Part shown: positions 8,146 to 17,100 of the stretch, piece by piece
How positions within the stretch are numbered: position 1 is the stretch's first letter
Layout of the letters: each line of letters opens with the position of its first letter
Origin: Burkholderiaceae bacterium
GTDB lineage: Bacteria; Pseudomonadota; Gammaproteobacteria; Burkholderiales; Burkholderiaceae_E
Assembly: GCA_016710525.1 (NCBI GenBank)
Contig: JADJVQ010000058.1
Location: 1 to 47,247, forward strand
Direction of reading: 5' to 3'
DNA length: 47,247 nt
Translations under genes and position numbers: made by a program
Notes under the pieces: generated by a model
What the model was told of the DNA's origin: nothing
The model's database searches: none
The model's input: the letters and a program-made list of their open reading frames with translations, nothing else

Positions 8146-9219
8146 TCATGCCGCGACAGCAGCCTGCGCATCGATGCGCAGCGCGCCCTCCTTGAGCATC
8201 GGGATGAGCTCGCGGCCATACTCGGTCGTGTCGCCGACCGGATCGAAGCCCCGGATCAGGAAGGAGCCGACACCCAGGCGGTAGTACTCGAGCATCGCGT
8301 CGGCCACCTGCCGCGGCGTGCCGACCAGGCACGAGGTATTGCCCTTGGCGCCGGTCGCCGCGGCGATCGGCATCCACAGCCGCTCATCGTGGGTGTCGCC
8401 GCGCGCCGCGATCGCCAGCATGCGTTCGGCGGACTTGTCCTGGGCGCCTTTGGTGAAGTTCGCCCCCTCCAGGTCGCGCAGGGCCTGGTGCGCCTTGTCC
8501 CAGGCCTGCCCTTCGGTGGGCGCGATGATCGGGCGAAACGAGATGTTGAAGCGCGGCACCCGGCCGAAGGCCGCGCAGCGCTGGCGAAAGTCGTCGATGC
8601 GCTCGGCGGTTTCTTTCAGCGGCTCGCCATACAGGGCGAACACATCGCAGTGCTCGGCGCCCATGCTGAGCGCGCCGGGCGACGATCCGCCGAAAAAAAC
8701 CGGCGGATAGGGCTTTTGCAGCGGCTTGACCGCGCTCCAGGCGCCACGGAACCGGTAGTACGGTCCTTCGTGGTCGAAGGGCTTGTCGAGCGTCCACATC
8801 CGGCGCACCACGCTCAGGTATTCGGCGGCCCGCTCGTAGCGCGCATCCTTCTTGAGAAAATCGCCTTCGCTCTCCTGTTCCTGGTCGCTGACGCCCGCGA
8901 TGATGTGCAGCGCGAGCCGTCCGCCGGACAGGTGGTCGAAGGTTGCCGCGGCGCGGGCGGCCAGCGTCGGCGAGACGATGCCCGGGCGGTGCGCGATCAG
9001 GAAAGACAAGCTGCGCGTATGGGCCGCGGCATACGAGGCCACGTTGAAGCCCTCGGCCGACGACGAGTAGTAGCCGACCAGCACCATGTCGAAGCCCGCG
9101 GCCTCGTGCGCCTGCGCGAATTCCTTCAGGAAGGGCGCCGAGACCCCGCCGCCGATCACATGCAGGGTCGTGCCCTTGGGCGGCTCGACGCCGATCATTC
9201 CGATGACACGGACTGGCAT
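8146..9219 (-). CDS. LLM-class flavin-dependent oxidoreductase (SsuD-like monooxygenase)
   Basis: A 357-residue bacterial-luciferase-like TIM barrel using reduced flavin and oxygen, close in pattern to alkanesulfonate monooxygenase SsuD. Diagnostic stretches are FDMVLVGYYSSSAEGF, LSFLIAHRPGIVSPTLAARAAATFD, LSGGRLALHIIAGVSDQEQ (about 99-117), RAAEYLSVVRRMW, and FFGGSSPGALSMGAEHCDVF. The start has AAGGAG 8 bases upstream. No SsuE flavin reductase or sulfonate ABC transporter is adjacent, so sulfonate use is not established. It precedes the methyltransferase in a probable two-gene unit. Confidence 0.88.
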   Translation of the reverse strand: MPVRVIGMIGVEPPKGTTLHVIGGGVSAPFLKEFAQAHEAAGFDMVLVGYYSSSAEGFNVASYAAAHTRSLSFLIAHRPGIVSPTLAARAAATFDHLSGGRLALHIIAGVSDQEQESEGDFLKKDARYERAAEYLSVVRRMWTLDKPFDHEGPYYRFRGAWSAVKPLQKPYPPVFFGGSSPGALSMGAEHCDVFALYGEPLKETAERIDDFRQRCAAFGRVPRFNISFRPIIAPTEGQAWDKAHQALRDLEGANFTKGAQDKSAERMLAIAARGDTHDERLWMPIAAATGAKGNTSCLVGTPRQVADAMLEYYRLGVGSFLIRGFDPVGDTTEYGRELIPMLKEGALRIDAQAAVAA

Positions 9220-9319
9220 GGCTTGCTCCTTCTTGTTGGACCGGTGAGGTCCGAATGGACGGGAAGAGTCCGGATCGCGGCGGTCGCCGGATGGCTCGTC
9301 GATCCTGCAGCGCCGGCGC

Positions 9320-10105
9320 TTACCCCGGCCCGCCCGCCGCCCGATGCTCGGTCAGTTCGAACCCCGCATCGGTCGGAATGCACACGTACTTGCCATCGGC
9401 CCGCGTCTCCATCCACGGCTTGATCGGCACGATGGTCGAGTTCAGCGCGCCTTCGAAGGCCTGCGCCACCGTCTTGTACTGCGCCAGCCTCACCACGTTG
9501 GACAGGGTCGGGAAGATGACGGTGCGGCGCTTCTCGCGCGCGTCCTCGATCACCTGCTGGGGCGTGATCCACACCGAGTCCACGTTTTCGTGGCCATCGT
9601 GCGCGGCGATCTGGTCGGCGGGCACGCGGGCCAGGTAGAAGTGGGTGTCGAAGCGCTTGGGCATGAACTCGGGCGTGATCCAGTGCGAGAAGTGCGCCAG
9701 GTCGTCGCAGGCCAGTTCCAGGTCCCCTTCGACCAGCAGGTCGCCCAGCGTCAGCGTGTGCTTGTTCAGCCCCTCGCGCCAGCGGTCCAGGTCGCTGTCG
9801 CCCACCACGGCCGGGCCGCCCTTGCGGCGCGCCAGCAGGATGCCGGACTCTTCGAAGGCCTCGCGGATGGCGGCGGCCCGCAGCGTGCCCTGGTCGGTTT
9901 CCGCCTTCGGGTAGGCCGACAGGCGCGAGATCACCCGCTCGTCGAGGTCCTGCTTGTCGACCTTGCCGCCCGGAAACACCAGCGCGCCGGAGGCGAAGTC
10001 GATCTGGTGGTGGCGCACCACCATGAACACCTCCATGCCCTGGGGCGAATCACGCAGCAGCATGATGGTGGCCGCGTCCACCGGGGTAGCGATCTTGTCG
10101 TTCAT
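9320..10105 (-). CDS. NUDIX hydrolase, long-insert (NUDT19/acyl-CoA-type) architecture
   Basis: A 261-residue NUDIX protein that would hydrolyse a nucleoside diphosphate linked to another group. The NUDIX box is split: GGKVDKQD begins at residue 46 and REAFEESGILL sits at 81-91, with about 20 inserted residues between them. This is characteristic of NUDT7/8/19-like coenzyme A diphosphatases and related proteins rather than MutT. The start MNDKIATPVDAATIMLL at 10105 is preferred over an in-frame Arg/Ala-rich extension to 10183. It is 144 bases downstream of a crotonase stub. The acyl-CoA-rich neighbourhood fits a CoA-linked substrate, but that is inference. Confidence 0.86.
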   Translation of the reverse strand: MNDKIATPVDAATIMLLRDSPQGMEVFMVVRHHQIDFASGALVFPGGKVDKQDLDERVISRLSAYPKAETDQGTLRAAAIREAFEESGILLARRKGGPAVVGDSDLDRWREGLNKHTLTLGDLLVEGDLELACDDLAHFSHWITPEFMPKRFDTHFYLARVPADQIAAHDGHENVDSVWITPQQVIEDAREKRRTVIFPTLSNVVRLAQYKTVAQAFEGALNSTIVPIKPWMETRADGKYVCIPTDAGFELTEHRAAGGPG

Positions 10106-10249
10106 TGCAGTTCCGTTCTGTGAGAGGGGCGCGCACGGCGCGCGCCCGTCTGGCGCGCGCCGGCTTCGCGCGGCATGCGGCACAGACTGCCGCCTGGCGG
10201 CGGGTCCGTCAAAGTTTGCTCGTGTTCTGCGGAATGCGGCGCGCCGGAC

Positions 10250-10402
10250 TCAGCTGCGCGGCAGGTTCGGCTCCCCGGCCAGACCCGCCTGCTCGGCGAA
10301 CATATGACGGTCGAGCAGCTTGATGTCGCCGTCGTCCAGGGTGATGCGCGCGATGCCGGCGCGTACCGCAACCCGCAGGGTCTTGTAGTGGTCATCGCTC
10401 AT
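10250..10402 (-). pseudogene. Truncated enoyl-CoA hydratase N-terminus (50 codons)
   Basis: A 50-residue reading frame, MSDDHYKTLRVAVRAGIARI followed by TLDDGDIKLLD, closely resembles the first strands of crotonase-family proteins (pattern G-A-R-I-T-L-D-x-x-x-I-K-L-L-D). The frame then stops at ...EPNLPRS where a normal enzyme would continue for about 200 more residues. No crotonase sequence continues in the following 140 bases in another frame that I could recognise. It is probably a deletion remnant. A genuine small protein is less likely. It lies between the NUDIX and GST genes on the same strand. Confidence 0.5.
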
Positions 10403-10455
10403 CAGGGGCTCTCGATCGGACGAAGTGAGGTGAGGTGGCGGCCGGCCCTGTGGGG

Positions 10456-11082
10456 TCAGGACGGCGGGATGAAGGGCTGGGCAATGCGCTGGAATACCGG
10501 CAGGGCTTCGAGCCGCCCGGCATGAGCCGCCAGCGCGGGGAATTCGTCCAGCGGCGCCACGCCCGGATGGGCCTCGCCCAGGAAGCGCAGCGCCACCGCC
10601 ACCGCGATGTCGGCATGGCCGATGCGCTCGCCGAACCAGTAGTCGCCCGGCCGGCTGGCCCGATCGGCCTGCAGCGCGGCCAGCACGCCGGCAATCTGCG
10701 CGCGGCAGCGCGCGACCCAGACCTCGGACGCAGCCGCATGAAGCCGCTTTTCGTAAAACAGGCTGACGGCCTTGTCGGCCAGGCCGGTGGCCAGCGCAGC
10801 CACTTTGAGCGCGCGCCGGCGGTCCGGTTCGAGGCGGGGAAACATCGCGCGCTCGGCGGGCACCAGGCTGTCGAGATGGTCGAGGATGGCATGGCTCTCG
10901 ATCAGCGCCTCGCCATCATCCAGCACCAGCGTGGGCACCCGGGTGAGCGGGTTGTACGGACGGATCTGGTCGGCATCGCCGAAGGTCGACCACGGCCGGT
11001 GCTCGAAGGGCAGGCCATACAGGCTCAGCGCGATGCCCACGCGCCGCACGAAGGGGGAATCGTATTGGCCGATGAGGATCAT
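10456..11082 (-). CDS. Glutathione S-transferase
   Basis: A 208-residue cytosolic GST. The N-terminal thioredoxin-like domain begins MILIGQYDSPFVRRVGIALS, with the candidate catalytic Ser9 in YDSP. It contains the cis-Pro motif RVPTLVL (Pro50) and the glutathione-binding ES pair at 62-63 (LIESHAILDHLD). The C-terminal helical domain includes YWFGERIGHADIAVAVALRF, equivalent to the conserved N-capping box region. The ATG at 11082 fits the family start, with AAAGGAAA upstream. The longer frame to 11121 adds only a Pro/Arg-rich lead. It is likely involved in detoxification. Confidence 0.88.
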   Translation of the reverse strand: MILIGQYDSPFVRRVGIALSLYGLPFEHRPWSTFGDADQIRPYNPLTRVPTLVLDDGEALIESHAILDHLDSLVPAERAMFPRLEPDRRRALKVAALATGLADKAVSLFYEKRLHAAASEVWVARCRAQIAGVLAALQADRASRPGDYWFGERIGHADIAVAVALRFLGEAHPGVAPLDEFPALAAHAGRLEALPVFQRIAQPFIPPS

Positions 11083-11123
11083 GGGTCTCGGTTTCCTTTC
11101 TGGTGGGGCGGCGGCCCGCATCC

Positions 11124-11858
11124 TCAGTTGAAATGCAGGCCGCCGTTGACCTGCACCGTCTGCCCGGTCATATAGCCGTTGCCGGCCACCATCACCACGG
11201 CCATCGCCACTTCGTCACCGGTCCCCATTCGCCCGACCGGAATGCGGGCCGCGTTCTCGGCTCGCAGCGGCCCGGTCATGTCGGTCTCGATCAGCGAGGG
11301 CGCCACCGCATTCACCGTCACGCCGTCCCGGGCCAGCCGTGCGGCGTAGCCGCGCGTCAGGCCCTCCATGCCGGCCTTCGACGCGTTGTAGTGGGCGCCG
11401 ACGACCCCGGCGCCGCGGGCCGCACCCGACGAGATGTTGATGATGCGTCCCCAGGCGCGCTCGCGCATGCCCGGGAAAACGGCCTGGGTGCACAGGAACG
11501 CCGACTTCAGATTGACGAGCAGGGTGCGGTCGAAATCGTCTTCGGTCAGTTCGTCCAGACCGCGGCGCAGGGCGATGCCGGCGTTGTTGACCAGGATGTC
11601 GATGCGGCCGAACTGGTGCCCGACCTGTTCGACCAGACCGGCGACCTCCACCGTGCGAGACACATCGGCCTGGAAAGCCTCGGCCCTGCGGCCCAGTGCT
11701 CGGATCTGCCCAGCCGTTGCCTGCGCATCGGCCTCGCGTTCGAGGTAATTGACCGCGACGTCCGCGCCCGCCCGTGCCAGGGCAAGCGCGATCGCCCGGC
11801 CGATGCCGCGCGAAGCGCCGGTCACCAGCGCCACCCGCGCTGTCAGTGATTCCGTCAT
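11124..11858 (-). CDS. FabG-like short-chain dehydrogenase/reductase
   Basis: A 244-residue classical SDR, NAD(P)-dependent oxidoreductase. The TGASRGIG dinucleotide motif is at 13-20, NNAG at 91-94, and the catalytic set is Ser143/Ser144, Tyr157 and Lys161 (YNASK). The ending MTGQTVQVNGGLHFN is typical of FabG/3-oxoacyl-ACP or acetoacetyl-CoA reductases. The start is the ATG at 11858; an in-frame extension upstream overlaps the divergent SDR gene and looks non-coding. It ends 41 bases before the GST start on the same strand. The physiological substrate is unknown. Confidence 0.88.
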   Translation of the reverse strand: MTESLTARVALVTGASRGIGRAIALALARAGADVAVNYLEREADAQATAGQIRALGRRAEAFQADVSRTVEVAGLVEQVGHQFGRIDILVNNAGIALRRGLDELTEDDFDRTLLVNLKSAFLCTQAVFPGMRERAWGRIINISSGAARGAGVVGAHYNASKAGMEGLTRGYAARLARDGVTVNAVAPSLIETDMTGPLRAENAARIPVGRMGTGDEVAMAVVMVAGNGYMTGQTVQVNGGLHFN

Positions 11859-11946
11859 GGTCGCTCCCGGTGATCGATGGCCTCGATTATGCGGCACCAT
11901 GCGGCATCGGGCAGTCCCCGCCCGACCGCCTCCTGGGAGCATCGCC

Positions 11947-12648
11947 ATGAGCACCAAGACCGCCCTGATCACCGGCGTAGGGCCCGGCACCGGCAGTGCG
12001 CTGGCACGGCGCTTCGCGGCCGGCGGGTACCGCGTGGCCCTGCTGGCCCGCAACGGCGAACGGCTGGCGGCGCTGCAGGCCGAGCTGCCAGGCAGCCGCG
12101 CTTATGCCTGCGACGTGACCGATTCCGGCGTACTGGCAGCGACGCTGGATGCCGTCGTCGCCGACATGGGCGCGCCGGCCGTGGTCGTGCACAACGCGGT
12201 GGGCGGAGCCTTCGGCAACTTCCTGGACATCGACCCCGCGGTGCTCGAGCGCAACTTCCAGGTCAACGTGATGGCCCTGCTGCACCTGGCCCGGCATCTG
12301 TCGCCCGCGATGGTGGCCGCCGGCGAGGGCGCGATCGTCGTCACCGGCAACACCTCGGCACTGCGCGGCAAGGCCAACTTCGCGGGTTTCGCGCCGACCA
12401 AGGCGGCCCAGCGCATCCTGGCCGAATCGATGGCGCGCGAGCTCGGCCCCAAGGGCGTGCATGTCGCCTACCTGGTGATCGACGCGGTCATCGACCTGGC
12501 CTGGACCCGCAAGCGCTGGCCCGACGCCGGCGACGACTTCTTCATCCAGCCGGCGCACATCGCCGACGAAGTCTGGCGCATCGCGCACCAGCCGCGCAGC
12601 GCGTGGTCGTTCAACGTGGAGATCCGGCCGTTCGGGGAGACCTGGTGA
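11947..12648 (+). CDS. SDR-family protein with Phe replacing the catalytic Tyr
   Basis: A 233-residue Rossmann-fold short-chain dehydrogenase homologue (MSTKTALITGVGPGTGSALA). The nucleotide motif is TGVGPGTG at 9-16, and an acidic CDVTD follows at 55-59. The expected NNAG reads HNAVGG. The active-site region has Ser137 and Lys152, but the Tyr position is Phe148 (FAPTK instead of YxxxK). Standard proton-transfer chemistry is therefore doubtful, though the fold and cofactor site appear intact. The start follows GGGAG. It is divergent from the canonical SDR at 11124-11858 with an 88-base shared promoter region. Confidence 0.85.
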   Translation: MSTKTALITGVGPGTGSALARRFAAGGYRVALLARNGERLAALQAELPGSRAYACDVTDSGVLAATLDAVVADMGAPAVVVHNAVGGAFGNFLDIDPAVLERNFQVNVMALLHLARHLSPAMVAAGEGAIVVTGNTSALRGKANFAGFAPTKAAQRILAESMARELGPKGVHVAYLVIDAVIDLAWTRKRWPDAGDDFFIQPAHIADEVWRIAHQPRSAWSFNVEIRPFGETW

Positions 12649-12748
12649 GGAGTCCGCGCGCCAACATCTTCCGAGACGGACCGCGTCGCCCGAGGGGCTA
12701 AGCCATTCGGCTGGCTCGTCGCCCGGGCGCGGTGCTAGACTTTTCCAC

Positions 12749-12973
12749 ATGAACAGTCGAATCGACCAATTGATCCATGAGGCGCTCGAGTTGCCCGCTG
12801 AACAGCGCTCAACCATGCTCTTCGCGCTGCTCGACAGTCTCGAAGGCTGTTCTGATGACCTCATCACGGAAGCGTGGCGCGCCGAAGTCAAGCAACGCCG
12901 GGCTGACTTGGCGGCGGGACTGATCGAACCCATTTCCTGGGCTGGCGCCAAGGCTCGTCTTCTCGCCCTGTGA
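12749..12973 (+). CDS. Addiction-module antitoxin (putative addiction module component family)
   Basis: A 74-residue helical protein with the pattern of the small antitoxin family paired with ParE/RelE toxins. The N-terminal half (MNSRIDQLIHEALELPAEQR then LFALLDSLEG) is typical, and an EAWRAEVKQRRADLAAGLIEPISW tail normally wraps the toxin. Its stop overlaps the GTG start of the toxin gene by four bases (GTGA), the classic coupled arrangement. It sits between an SDR gene and the TauD/ferredoxin oxidoreductase operon. Autoregulation is expected, but no operator was identified. Confidence 0.88.
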   Translation: MNSRIDQLIHEALELPAEQRSTMLFALLDSLEGCSDDLITEAWRAEVKQRRADLAAGLIEPISWAGAKARLLAL

Positions 12974-13266
12974 AGCGTCCCGCGATCCTGCTCCTGCCGC
13001 AGGCAGAAGTTGAGATCCAGGAAGCCATGCATTGGTATCTCGAGCGCAGTGCATTGGCTGCCAATGCGTTCAAAGCCGAATTGATTGAGGCCATCGACTC
13101 ACTCGCCGATCATCCCGAGCGATGGCCAGCGAACGAAGAAGGCGTCCGCCAGCGCATCCTGCGCCGCTTTCCGTACACGCTTCACTATGGTTTCGACGAA
13201 CTGACCGTCACCGTGTTCGCCGTGGCGCATCATCGACGAAAGCCCGGCTACTGGCGGCCGGGCTGA
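12970..13266 (+). CDS. RelE/ParE-family toxin
   Basis: A 98-residue ParE/RelE-superfamily toxin from a GTG start. The N-terminal QAEVEIQEAMHWYLERSALAANAF helical hairpin and the C-terminal strands RRFPYTLHYGF and VFAVAHHRRKPGYW match ParE-type toxins of this branch. ParE members inhibit gyrase and RelE members cleave mRNA; the sequence alone does not decide which. It has a four-base overlap with the antitoxin gene. The reading frame is intact, so the module is probably functional. It ends 13 bases from the converging TauD gene. Confidence 0.88.
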   Translation: MKRPAILLLPQAEVEIQEAMHWYLERSALAANAFKAELIEAIDSLADHPERWPANEEGVRQRILRRFPYTLHYGFDELTVTVFAVAHHRRKPGYWRPG

Positions 13267-13279
13267 CGAGCCGGCTCCA

Positions 13280-14170
13280 TCAAACCGGCCGATCCCCCTT
13301 CACCGTCACCCGGTTGCCGTACCGCCGATTCGGCCAGTAATCCCACATCGCCCGGTGCTGGGCGCAGCGGTTGTCCCAGAAGGCCACGCTGTTGGCCTGC
13401 CAGCGGAAGCGGCACTGAAACAGCGGGTTGGCCATGTGCTCGTACAGGTAGGCCAGGATGCCCGCGCTCTCGTCCATCGGGATTCCCTGGATGTTCCGGG
13501 TGAAGCCCTTGTTGACGAACAGCGCCTTCTGGCCGGTCACCGGATGGGTGCGCACCACGGGGTGCAAGGCGCGCGGGTATGCCGGCTTGTCCTGCACGCC
13601 GAAGTTGGCGTAGGTGCCGCGGTAGTTCTGCTCGCCGTCGTGCAGCGCGACCAGGCCGTCCAGGTAGGTCTTCATGCGCTCGGACAGCGCGTCGTAGGCC
13701 GCGTACATGTTGGCGAACAGCGTGTCGCCGCCCAGCGGAGGGCACTCCTTGATGTACAGGATGCTGCCCAGCGGCGGCTCTTCGTCGCAGGACACATCGG
13801 AGTGCCAGCCTTCGCCGTTGGCGCGCGGGCTGTCCTTGTCGGCGGTGATGATCATCAGTTCCGGCAGCCCGGGCTCGTGCGGCGCCGCCGGGTGCAGATG
13901 CAGCGGACCGAAGCGCCGGCCGAAGTCCAGGTGCTGGACCTGGGTCAGGTGCTGGTCGCGAAAGAAGATCACGCAGTTCTCGGCCAGCGCGCGATGGATC
14001 TCGTCCATCTGCTGTTCACTGGGCCTGGCGAGGTCCACGCCGCCGATCTCGGCGCCGATGATCGGGGTGAGCTTCTCGACGGTGATGGTCTCGAAGGGTG
14101 CGCCGGCCTTCGCCTGATAGCGGATGCGCGGGCCCTTGACCCGGGTTTCGATGACGGGGTTTGCGCTCAT
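13280..14170 (-). CDS. TauD/TfdA-family 2-oxoglutarate-dependent dioxygenase
   Basis: A 296-residue non-haem Fe(II) dioxygenase that hydroxylates a substrate using O2 and 2-oxoglutarate. The iron triad is present: His123 and Asp125 in GEGWHSDVSC, and His272 in CAQHRAMWDY. A 2-oxoglutarate-binding Thr (GGDT, 150) and Arg (NRR, 282-283) are in the usual places. GAEIGGVDLARP at 39-50 is the family N-terminal motif. Its ATG overlaps the TGA of the upstream ferredoxin oxidoreductase gene (ATGA), so translation is coupled. The substrate is unknown: taurine, chlorophenoxy acids and phosphonates are all used within the family. Confidence 0.9.
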   Translation of the reverse strand: MSANPVIETRVKGPRIRYQAKAGAPFETITVEKLTPIIGAEIGGVDLARPSEQQMDEIHRALAENCVIFFRDQHLTQVQHLDFGRRFGPLHLHPAAPHEPGLPELMIITADKDSPRANGEGWHSDVSCDEEPPLGSILYIKECPPLGGDTLFANMYAAYDALSERMKTYLDGLVALHDGEQNYRGTYANFGVQDKPAYPRALHPVVRTHPVTGQKALFVNKGFTRNIQGIPMDESAGILAYLYEHMANPLFQCRFRWQANSVAFWDNRCAQHRAMWDYWPNRRYGNRVTVKGDRPV

Positions 14171-17100
14171 GCGGCTCTCCTGATTTGGATCGTTTGCATT
14201 TCGGGTTGGGACGGTCGCTGTGCCAGGCCCTGAGCCCAGCCCTGCTTCACTTTGACGACACTGGCATGCTTCACATGGCCGTAGCCGCGAATCTGGTCGA
14301 CGCTGGCAGCCAGGGCCACCGCCGCGGGCAGTTGCGCCGCGCTGAGGCCCGTCAGCAGCTGCTCGACCAGCGCCTGGTATTCGCCGATCAGCGCACGCTC
14401 CATGCGCCGCTCCTCGGTCTTGCCGAACACGTCCAGCGCACCGCCGCGCAGGAACTTGAGCTTGGCCACCCAGCCCATCGCGGTCAGCATCCAGGGGCCG
14501 TATTCGCCCTTCTTCAGCAGGCCGGTGACCGGATCGCGCCTGGCCAGCAGCGGTGGCGCCAGATTGAAGGCCAGCCGCGGCGCGCCTTCGAACTGTGCGC
14601 TCAGACGCTGCATGAAGGCCGGGTCGGAATACAGTCGTGCAACCTCGTATTCGTCCTTGTAGGCCATCAGCTTGTACAGGCTGCGGGCCACCGCGCTGGA
14701 CAGCGGCATGTCGCTCGCGGCATCGCCCAGCGCGCGCTCCGCCTGGGTCACCCGGGCCATGAAGTCGGTGAACCGCTGCGCGTAGGCCGCATCCTGGTAG
14801 GCCACCAGGCGGGCGCGGCGATCCTCGATCAGGGCATCGAGACTCAGCGGCGCGACGGGCGCCGACGGCGCCGGTGTGGCGCCAGCGTCCCGCAGCATGG
14901 CCGACACCCGGGCCCGGTCGTGCACCCACAGGCGGCCGAGGCGAAAGGCGCGCAGATTGAAGGGCACCTGCACCGCGTTCAGTTCGATGGCCCGCTCGAT
15001 GGCGGCCACGCTCACCGGCAGCCAGCCTTTTTGCGCGGCCACACCGACCAGCAGCATGTTCGAGGCAATGGTGTCGCCCATCAGTGCCAGCGCCATGCCG
15101 GTGGCATCGACCCAGTCGGACTGGTCGGCGGCCAGCTTCTCGCGCACCTTGCGCACCAGCAGCGCGGTGTCGACCTTGTCGTCGGGATTGAAGTTGAGCG
15201 CGGCGGTGGGCTGCACGCGGTCATTGCCCAGGAAGCGGGTCTGCGCACCCATCGCGCGGTAGGACTCGTCACCCAGCGCGGCCACCATGTCGAAAGCCAG
15301 CACCAGCGAGGCTTCGCCCAGGCCCAGGCGCTGGCTGTGCAGATCGGCACTGCTGTCGGCCAGCTTCAGATGGCTGTAGACCGCGCCGTTCTTCTGCGAC
15401 AGGCCGGTCATGTCGTACGCCGACGCCGCCCGGCCCTCGAGGTGCGCCGCCATCGCCAGCACCGCACCGACGGTGATGACGCCGGTGCCGCCGATGCCGG
15501 CGATCATCAGGCCATACGGAGCCGCGCCGGCCGCACCGGCCACGGCGGGCACCGGCAGACCGTCGAACACCGTGTCGCTGTCCAGCGCCGCCTTGCGCTT
15601 CTTGGGCGGCGCGTCGTACACCGTCACGAAGCTCGGGCAGAAGCCCTTCACGCAGCTGTAGTCCTTGTTGCAGTTGCTCTGGTTGATCTGACGCTTGCGG
15701 CCCAGTTCGGTTTCGAGCGGCTCGATCGACACGCAGCCCGACTGCGTGGAGCAATCGCCGCAGCCCTCGCACACGTCCTCGTTGATGAACATGCGCTTGG
15801 GCGGATCGGCGAACTCGCCGCGCTTGCGGCGGCGCCGCTTCTCGGACGCGCAGGTCTGTTCGTAGATGAGCACGGTGCATCCCGGAATGTCGCGCAGTTC
15901 GCGCTGGATGCGGTCCATCTCGTCACGGTGCAGCACCGCCACCCCGGCCGGCAGCCCGGCGCCGTGGCGCGAGGGGTCGTCGCTGACCAGCACGATCTTC
16001 TTCACCCCTTCGTGCGCCACCTGCTGGGCGATCATCGCCGGGGTCACCATGCCGTCGACCGGCTGGCCGCCGGTCATCGCGACCGCGTCGTTGAACAGGA
16101 TCTTGTAGGTGATGTTGGCGCCGCTGGCGATCGCCTGGCGGATGGCCAGCAGGCCCGAGTGGAAATAGGTGCCGTCGCCCAGGTTCTGGAACACGTGTTT
16201 GGTCTTGGTGAAACGGTGCAGACCGACCCAGTTGACGCCCTCGCCGCCCATCTGCGTGCCCAGCAGCGTGCCGGGCTTGGCCCACACCGCCATGCCGTGA
16301 CAGCCGATGCCCGAGATGGCCACGCTGCCCTGCGGGAAGTTGGTCGAGGTGTTGTGCGGGCAGCCCGAGCAATAGAACGGCAGGCGCTTGGCGCCCGGGC
16401 TGACCACCGCCAGCAGCGCGCCGCGATACGAGCGGGTTGCCGATACCCGCTCGGCCAGGGCCTCGTCCCAGATGCCATTGGCCTGCAGGCGCTGGGCGAT
16501 GGCCAGCGCCACTTCGATGGGCTCGAGCAGGGCGTCGGAGGGCAGCAGCGGCAGGCCGGTCTCGTCGTTCTTGCCGGTGATACGCGGGCGCGCCGGCAGG
16601 TTGTACAGCAGGGCCGCCGACTGGCTTTCGACGAAGGGGTTCTTTTCTTCGATGAACATCAGTTCCTGCTTGCCGGCCGCGAACGCGGTCATGCCTTCGG
16701 GCTCCAGCGGCCAGATCATGCCCACCTTGTAGACCGCGATGCCCAGCGCCTGCGCGCGCGCGGCGTCCAGCCCCAGGGTGTTCAGGGCCTGCATCGTGTC
16801 CTGGTAGGCCTTGCCGGCGGTGACCAGGCCGAAGCGCGCGCCCGGCTCGCCGAAGGCCAGCCGGTCGATGCCGTTGGCGCGCGCGAACTTGCGGGCCAGG
16901 GGCAGCTTGGTGCGCTTCAAGATCATCTCGTCGACCATCGGCGCGAAGCTGCCGCGCCAGTGGATGCCCTCGGGCGGCAGATCGCCGGTGGGCGGACGCT
17001 CGAAGTGCAGCGCATCCAGGTCGATGTCGACGGTGGCGGTCTGCTCGATGGTTTCGTTGACGACCTTGAACCCTACCCAGCAGCCGCTGTAGCGCGACAG

